A model generated the notes under the pieces. That model saw only the letters and a program-made list of their open reading frames with translations, had not been told where the DNA came from and ran no database searches. The translations under genes and the position numbers were made by a program. A DNA stretch of 64,000 nt from Vavraia culicis subsp. floridensis. Its lineage: Eukaryota > Microsporidia > Pleistophoridae. This document shows, in pieces, positions 59,389 to 64,000 of the stretch; position 1 is the first letter of the stretch; every line of letters starts with the position of its first letter. The stretch covers positions 78,876 through 142,875 of the forward strand of contig NW_007360613.1 of assembly GCF_000192795.1 (NCBI RefSeq), given 5' to 3'.

Positions 59389-60463
59389 TCATTCCAGTAT
59401 CTCATTGCATACAACATTTCTTGCGTATACTTTACCATTCTCATGCTTTCCTTGGTCTCCATTGTCAGCAACATACACTCTTAGACCGTTTGCATAGCGC
59501 ACTCTCGACAAAGCTACGTATAACTGAACATTCACAAATACTGGGCTGTGCAGATAAACACCTACCTTGTCAAATGACTGGCCCTGTGACTTGTGGATTA
59601 TCATCGCAAACGAAACAAGAACCGGAAACTGTCTTCTCTTGAGCATGAATGCTCGCTGTGTTTCGCTATATATCATCGCGATCTCGCCCGTTGTAGGAAT
59701 ATTGTACCTGTTCATGTCACGATGAATGTTCTTGTTAGACATCACATTTACCATCAACATGTTTCTTTCACGCACTGCACTTCTCTCAACCTCAGCAAGA
59801 TTTTGCATACGGGTTGACTTCTCTTATTGTCCTGTCAAGATTGTGTAGTATTGCTCTGTCACACTTCTCATTTGCAGGGTTTCTCAATCTCAGATCTGTG
59901 GCATCATTCGTATCAATCACATACAACTGCGAGTATCTCCTGTTAGTGTTTTCAAGCGGGTTTATGTTGTATGTGTTGTGATAGACCTGACCATGCACCT
60001 TGAAGAAGTACACTCCTCATGTGAATTGCTCTACATGTACACCCATTGACGCAAACGACAGGGCACTGTTGTACGATCGTATGTTGGCCTTGAAGTTTTT
60101 ATGATCGCTGTTTGCTGTATCGGTGAACAGCGATCTGATATACTCTGGATAGCTATCTCTTGGTGTGCAGGCCAGCTTGCCGAAGTGACAGCAGCTCTTG
60201 TACGCATGTCTACGGTGTGCCTCGTCTTTAAAGTGCATTGCCAAACAATTTGCACAAATCTGGTTGAGCTTACCAGCATAGTGCTCGGCTGTTTCACTTT
60301 GTACGTGATAGCCGTTACTATCAGTACTTTCATCAGATTTATCGCCACCGGCAGGACGATCATCTGATGACTCATCGTCGTGATGAGATTTGTCACCACA
60401 CTCACCTATGAAGGTGATGCAGTCCCTGAGATTTAATGCTTTTTGACTAAGTATTTGGCTCAT
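59389..60463 (-). pseudogene. Internally deleted Helitron Rep/helicase
   Basis: Reading down from 60463: an acidic leader, then the Helitron N-terminal domain with 'CANCLAMHFKDE', 'CCHFGKL' and 'NIRSYNSALSFASMGV'. A TGA at 60017-60019 interrupts it in frame; it continues 'YFFKVHGQVYHNT', 'RYSQLYVIDTNDATDLRLRNP' and 'REVNPYAKS'. A frameshift near 59800 leads to 'NLAEVERSA...NRYNIPTTGEIAMIYSE'. It then jumps straight to the end of a PIF1-type helicase: 'KRRQFPVLVSFAMIIHKSQGQSF', 'VQLYVALSRV', ending 'RNVVCNEILE'. The replication-initiator core (HUH and paired Tyr) and helicase motifs I to about IV are missing at the junction near 59640. Nonsense, frameshift and deletion make this a dead, non-autonomous copy. 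Confidence 0.88.
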
Positions 60464-61378
60464 CTGAACAAACTACAAAATCCAAACAAACACACTTTTC
60501 TGGTCTGCTGAGAAGATCGTGGTCACTAGCTCTCAGTTCATGAAAGAAAGTAGTGTACCATCTCGCACAAAGACTTCATTATAACATGAAGATATGCTGC
60601 AATCGCAATGCTGATCCTAATATAAGCCATGATTTGCACGACTCATCGAAAAACCTTCTTCTCGGGATTTGCAGATAAATGTGATTCTCGATAACCTAAC
60701 ACCCAGTCAGGAAAGCGTGCTCAATACTCAACCTATTGTTATTATTCTTAGAAGAGATGCTGAGTGGTTTTTCTCTCATACTTTTCACAGAACGACCATT
60801 TTCTCCTGTCAATATTTATCAGGCAATAGACAAACATGAACGTGCTAACATGCATTTATTAATGTAGAATATCAGTTGCCCGATTAACAACAACAATTTT
60901 CTAAAACAATGGAGGTTAATTCATGAAATTAGCAAATCTAGAACATGTCACGTTTTATCGGTGCATGACAGCTAGACTATCTCACAACATACGGTACAAA
61001 TCGCTTTCTTGCGAGATATGTCGTCCGTAGTATGTTCGAATAGATCACAACATTATACCAACTCTTACTTTTGGTAAATACTTCATTACTGTTAAACATG
61101 ACAGAGCAGTGATCTCAACGCAAGCGGTTTTAAATCACTTTACTCTTAACAAAGATCTTAATTGTTCATATCAACAAATTTTCTGCAGCAATGGCGTTGA
61201 TCATATGCAAGAGACACAATCCATTGTGTTTAGAGCAATAGCATCATTCATTCTGCTGTTGGCACATGTCATTAACATGTTATAGATTGCTTGAATACCA
61301 TGAACAATGAGACCTGAGATCATTACAATCATAAAAAAGAAATGATCAGCACAAAAATATCGAAAAATAGCTTAACTT
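60464..61378. other. Intergenic, nothing recognised
   Basis: About 900 bases upstream of the Helitron remnant and downstream of the LRR gene. The 5' end of the element may lie here but cannot be fixed by eye. Confidence 0.4.
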
Positions 61379-63505
61379 TTACTTATAAAGCTCGAAAATG
61401 GTTTGTTCTTCATCGCACTTATCTAACCACTCACATCGCTCCTTGACCAATCTACACTTCTCAGAAAAAAGCTTATAAAGAATATGAGCCTTTTCTCTAG
61501 ATATGTAGGAACTTTTATAACAGAACACAAGTACATCAAGCTGTTTGAGCGTCTCAAAAATATTTTTGATCAAGTTATTTAGCAGATCTGGCGAAAGTTC
61601 TGATAACTTCTGAATTCTTTCTAACCTTGTCCAAGAATCTGTTGGTGCTTCAAATATCACCAGTTTCTTAATACCTGCGAAAGCTTCAAAATATTGACAC
61701 AACATAAGTTCGATTAGTTCTTCATAAGCTAAATCGCTAAAATAAAGAGTGTGGAGTTTTAGATGCACCATATTCTTACTTTTCACCAAATTCCGTTTGT
61801 TCACATCAACTTTTGCAGGTTGGTGTTTACCATCATTTCGATTGGTGAGGCTATCAAATGATGACCGAATGAATCTACTGTTTGTAACAAATCTTTTCAG
61901 CTTGTTTAAACAGATTTTCACGGGTTTATATATACCATAATTTCGATTGGTGAGGCTATTAAATGACGACCGAATGGATCTACCGTCTATGTAGAATTCT
62001 TTTAGCTTGTTCAAAGGTTCTATTGACCTTACCAGTTCACCAATGGTCATCTTAGAATTAACGAATAGTTTTTCTATTGGACCTTTTAAACTGCTTAGTT
62101 GTCTTCGTAAAAGTTCATACTTGACATCCCAACTTTTTACAAGAATTTCAAGATGTTTTAACATTTCCAGTTCAGTTATCATTTGCATGATTTCTTCATT
62201 TATAAAATTGCACTTAATTTTTAGCGTTTCCAACTTTTTCATTTTTACTTCAATTGTGCTATAATCCCTCAGCTCAAAATTAAATAGGAAAGCATCAATT
62301 TCTAGAATTTCAAGAGCAGCAAAGTCTAGGAGAGATATATCGAAAACTCTACAAACATTCCATGCTACGTTAATACTAAAACAAATCAATATTAAATGCT
62401 TAAGTTTGCTTCGGTTAATTTCCTTTAAAAACTTAATAGCAATCTCTAGATCCCAAGTGTTAATTACTAAGTATTCTGGTCTAGCACCATAACACTGAGA
62501 AGACGAAAGCAGCTGTTCACAATATTTCTCGCCTAATGATAAATACTGTGGATCACTTACTATTTGGTCACTGAGTACAACACTCGCATATTTATCCATG
62601 TTTACCGTCAGATTGCATAGTTTTGTGCACTTATTTAGATTGATTTTGATTATTACACTTTTTTTACTAACCGGAGAATATGGATAGTCAAAACACCTCT
62701 GGCACTTATTGAAGCAGATAGTCTCATATGATTTTCCAAAAGCTACCTCAATTTCTTCCGATTGTTGCACAGTATCCTTGAAAGTGAGAAAAACACATTC
62801 AGCAAAACTTAGACTTTCTAGTGCCATGTTACTCACTTTTTCTAGAAACTCATCCGTAACTAACATATGTTTCATTTTAAGTGTACGTAATCTTGGAATC
62901 GTTTCGAGACTAATAAAATCTTGCACTGTTTTACAAGATTCACCGTTCTGATGTGCATGTAGATGTGTCAAATTTAGAAGATATAAATCGGTAATGGAAT
63001 CAAATTGCTGCATTGTATTACTAAGATCGACATCAGATAAATTTTGTAGGGAACTGCGAACAACAACTGTCAAATACACACGGTCGAGTTCTTTAAAAAC
63101 ACCTTTCATCATCTCAATCTTCGTTTCATTAATAAAAACTTTCAATCCCTCCCTTGGCTCTACATTACCTTCCTGTTGAGCAGAAAAATACAAGCTGAAC
63201 TTCTCTGCTTCGTAGACAAATTGTATTGCCTTTGAATACTCGTGATTGAATCTTTGCCCGTTCATGTACCTGTTGCATCTTTCTAGATCCTTACCCAGCG
63301 TTTGATAGTTTAGATCTTTGAGATATTTTACAATACGGGCACATCTTTTGTCCGATTCTTGCTTAGGTCCATCCAGTAAGTGTTCAACATCATACCTAAG
63401 TTGTTCCTCTGCGTACACATATTCTGAACCGTCATCACCCTCTTCACTACCTGTGTTGGCAAATAACAATTGATGAATGAACAACAAGTTATTGAAAAAA
63501 ATCAT
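61379..63505 (-). CDS. Large secreted leucine-rich-repeat protein
   Basis: A 708-residue protein; the frame's GTG at 63514 is three codons before the ATG at 63505, which is preferred (TATAAAAG 28 bases upstream). Residues 1-19 are a signal peptide ('MIFFNNLLFIHQLLFA'), followed by an acidic stretch. Much of the rest has irregular leucine-rich repeats: 'LRTLKMKHMLVTDEFLEKV', 'ALESLSFAECVF', 'LKHLILICFSIN', 'LEILEIDAF', 'LETLKIKCNFI', 'LHTLYFSDLAYEEL'. A Cys-rich stretch 'CFNKCQRCFDYPYSP' lies near residue 270. A 35-residue unit ('IRSSFNSLTNRN...' then 'IRSSFDSLTNRN...') is tandemly duplicated. Secreted LRR proteins form large families in several microsporidia and are thought to meet the host; target unknown. 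Confidence 0.8.
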   Translation of the reverse strand: MIFFNNLLFIHQLLFANTGSEEGDDGSEYVYAEEQLRYDVEHLLDGPKQESDKRCARIVKYLKDLNYQTLGKDLERCNRYMNGQRFNHEYSKAIQFVYEAEKFSLYFSAQQEGNVEPREGLKVFINETKIEMMKGVFKELDRVYLTVVVRSSLQNLSDVDLSNTMQQFDSITDLYLLNLTHLHAHQNGESCKTVQDFISLETIPRLRTLKMKHMLVTDEFLEKVSNMALESLSFAECVFLTFKDTVQQSEEIEVAFGKSYETICFNKCQRCFDYPYSPVSKKSVIIKINLNKCTKLCNLTVNMDKYASVVLSDQIVSDPQYLSLGEKYCEQLLSSSQCYGARPEYLVINTWDLEIAIKFLKEINRSKLKHLILICFSINVAWNVCRVFDISLLDFAALEILEIDAFLFNFELRDYSTIEVKMKKLETLKIKCNFINEEIMQMITELEMLKHLEILVKSWDVKYELLRRQLSSLKGPIEKLFVNSKMTIGELVRSIEPLNKLKEFYIDGRSIRSSFNSLTNRNYGIYKPVKICLNKLKRFVTNSRFIRSSFDSLTNRNDGKHQPAKVDVNKRNLVKSKNMVHLKLHTLYFSDLAYEELIELMLCQYFEAFAGIKKLVIFEAPTDSWTRLERIQKLSELSPDLLNNLIKNIFETLKQLDVLVFCYKSSYISREKAHILYKLFSEKCRLVKERCEWLDKCDEEQTIFELYK
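61816..62020. repeat. 105-bp tandem duplication inside the LRR gene
   Basis: The segment ATTTCGATTGGTGAGGCTAT occurs at about 61836 and again about 61941, 105 bases (35 codons) apart. Similarity extends over roughly 100 bases on each side with scattered substitutions. The frame is kept, so one repeat unit was added to the protein. Confidence 0.85.
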
Positions 63506-64000
63506 GAGAACCACAGAATTCTTTCCTTTTATAGTTTTAAATTTGCAAAAATGATAAGGAAATTCATTCTTATCGGAGCGTGCTTTTTGTCCATCTCACA
63601 TGTGAACAGTCATGTGATTAGAGGAGACTGTCAGCATTAAATTATGAATTTGTTGACACTGACAATGCTGCTGCACACATTTTTACAAGTTTAGTGTGTT
63701 CTTTTCTTGTTTATGGCATCGATCACCAAAATAGGCCTGTTTTTCTCGTCAATCTGTTACATAAAATTATAAACTAGTTGTTTGTATGAACGAAGTATTT
63801 ATGGTCAACACACTGTTGTTAATTGTGTGAACTTCGGTATGATGCAAGAATATGATAATGGAAGAATAAAAGTATTGTTAAGTGATCAGTACATTGCTGT
63901 TAAACACATATTTTGCTTTTGATCAGAAAGCTCATATTGTAATTGTGTTGATCTACCTCACGAAAAGCTGAATGCTACATTACAATATGCAATTATCATA
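63506..64000. other. Right edge, promoter of the LRR gene only
   Basis: About 500 bases. Apart from the TATA box at 63526 I see nothing. Confidence 0.5.
63526..63533 (-). promoter_or_regulatory. TATA box of the LRR gene
   Basis: TATAAAAG on the minus strand begins 28 bases before the ATG at 63505; there is no CCC. Confidence 0.6.

Overview
The window is AT-rich nuclear DNA from a microsporidian. The evidence is a set of single-exon, compact but clearly eukaryotic housekeeping proteins (uL11/L12, SIN3, CRM1, BMS1, NBP35, a YAK1-type kinase, SNAPC3), a hexokinase, and many small secreted proteins that match no common family. Gene density is low for a microsporidian (about 27 genes in 64 kb, with gene-free stretches of 1-4 kb). 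Together with the many secreted paralogues and a decayed Helitron, this resembles the Trachipleistophora/Vavraia lineage rather than Encephalitozoon. The genus is an inference and cannot be proved from the sequence alone.

Layout. 0.5-3.7 kb: a membrane-anchored orphan, a frameshifted coiled-coil gene and RPL12. 4.9-14.8 kb: four members of a secreted beta-trefoil (ricin-B-lectin-like) family, interrupted by FHIT and RSA4/NLE1. 14.8-18.7 kb: the longest gene-free stretch. 18.7-32.3 kb: SIN3, a secreted ubiquitin-hydrolase-like protein, hexokinase, a secreted coiled-coil protein and a YAK1-like kinase. 32.9-38.4 kb: a phospholipase-D-like relic, two more beta-trefoil genes with a possible relic, and the second secreted coiled-coil paralogue. 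39.6-41.6 kb: a beta-propeller-like orphan and SNAPC3. 42-44.6 kb: a small secreted helical protein and a two-pass membrane protein. 45.3-55.7 kb: a housekeeping block (NBP35, BMS1, CRM1, an EDC4-like protein). 56.7-63.5 kb: two secreted helical paralogues, an internally deleted Helitron and a large secreted leucine-rich-repeat protein.

How the genes work together. The intracellular genes cover ribosome assembly (RPL12, BMS1, RSA4, and NBP35 for Fe-S export factors), nuclear export (CRM1), chromatin repression (SIN3), snRNA-type transcription (SNAPC3), mRNA decay (EDC4-like) and signalling (YAK1-like). The other half is a set of proteins with signal peptides that are probably exported to the spore surface or the host cell.

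The most interesting pattern is in the promoters. All 14 genes predicted to be intracellular (or, in one case, a membrane-anchored orphan) have a CCC triplet 3-18 bases upstream of the start codon. None of the 14 genes with a signal peptide or several membrane segments has one. Most of the latter instead carry a TATA-like box 26-30 bases before the start codon, often at exactly 27, which implies nearly leaderless mRNAs. This spacing also resolved several start codons.
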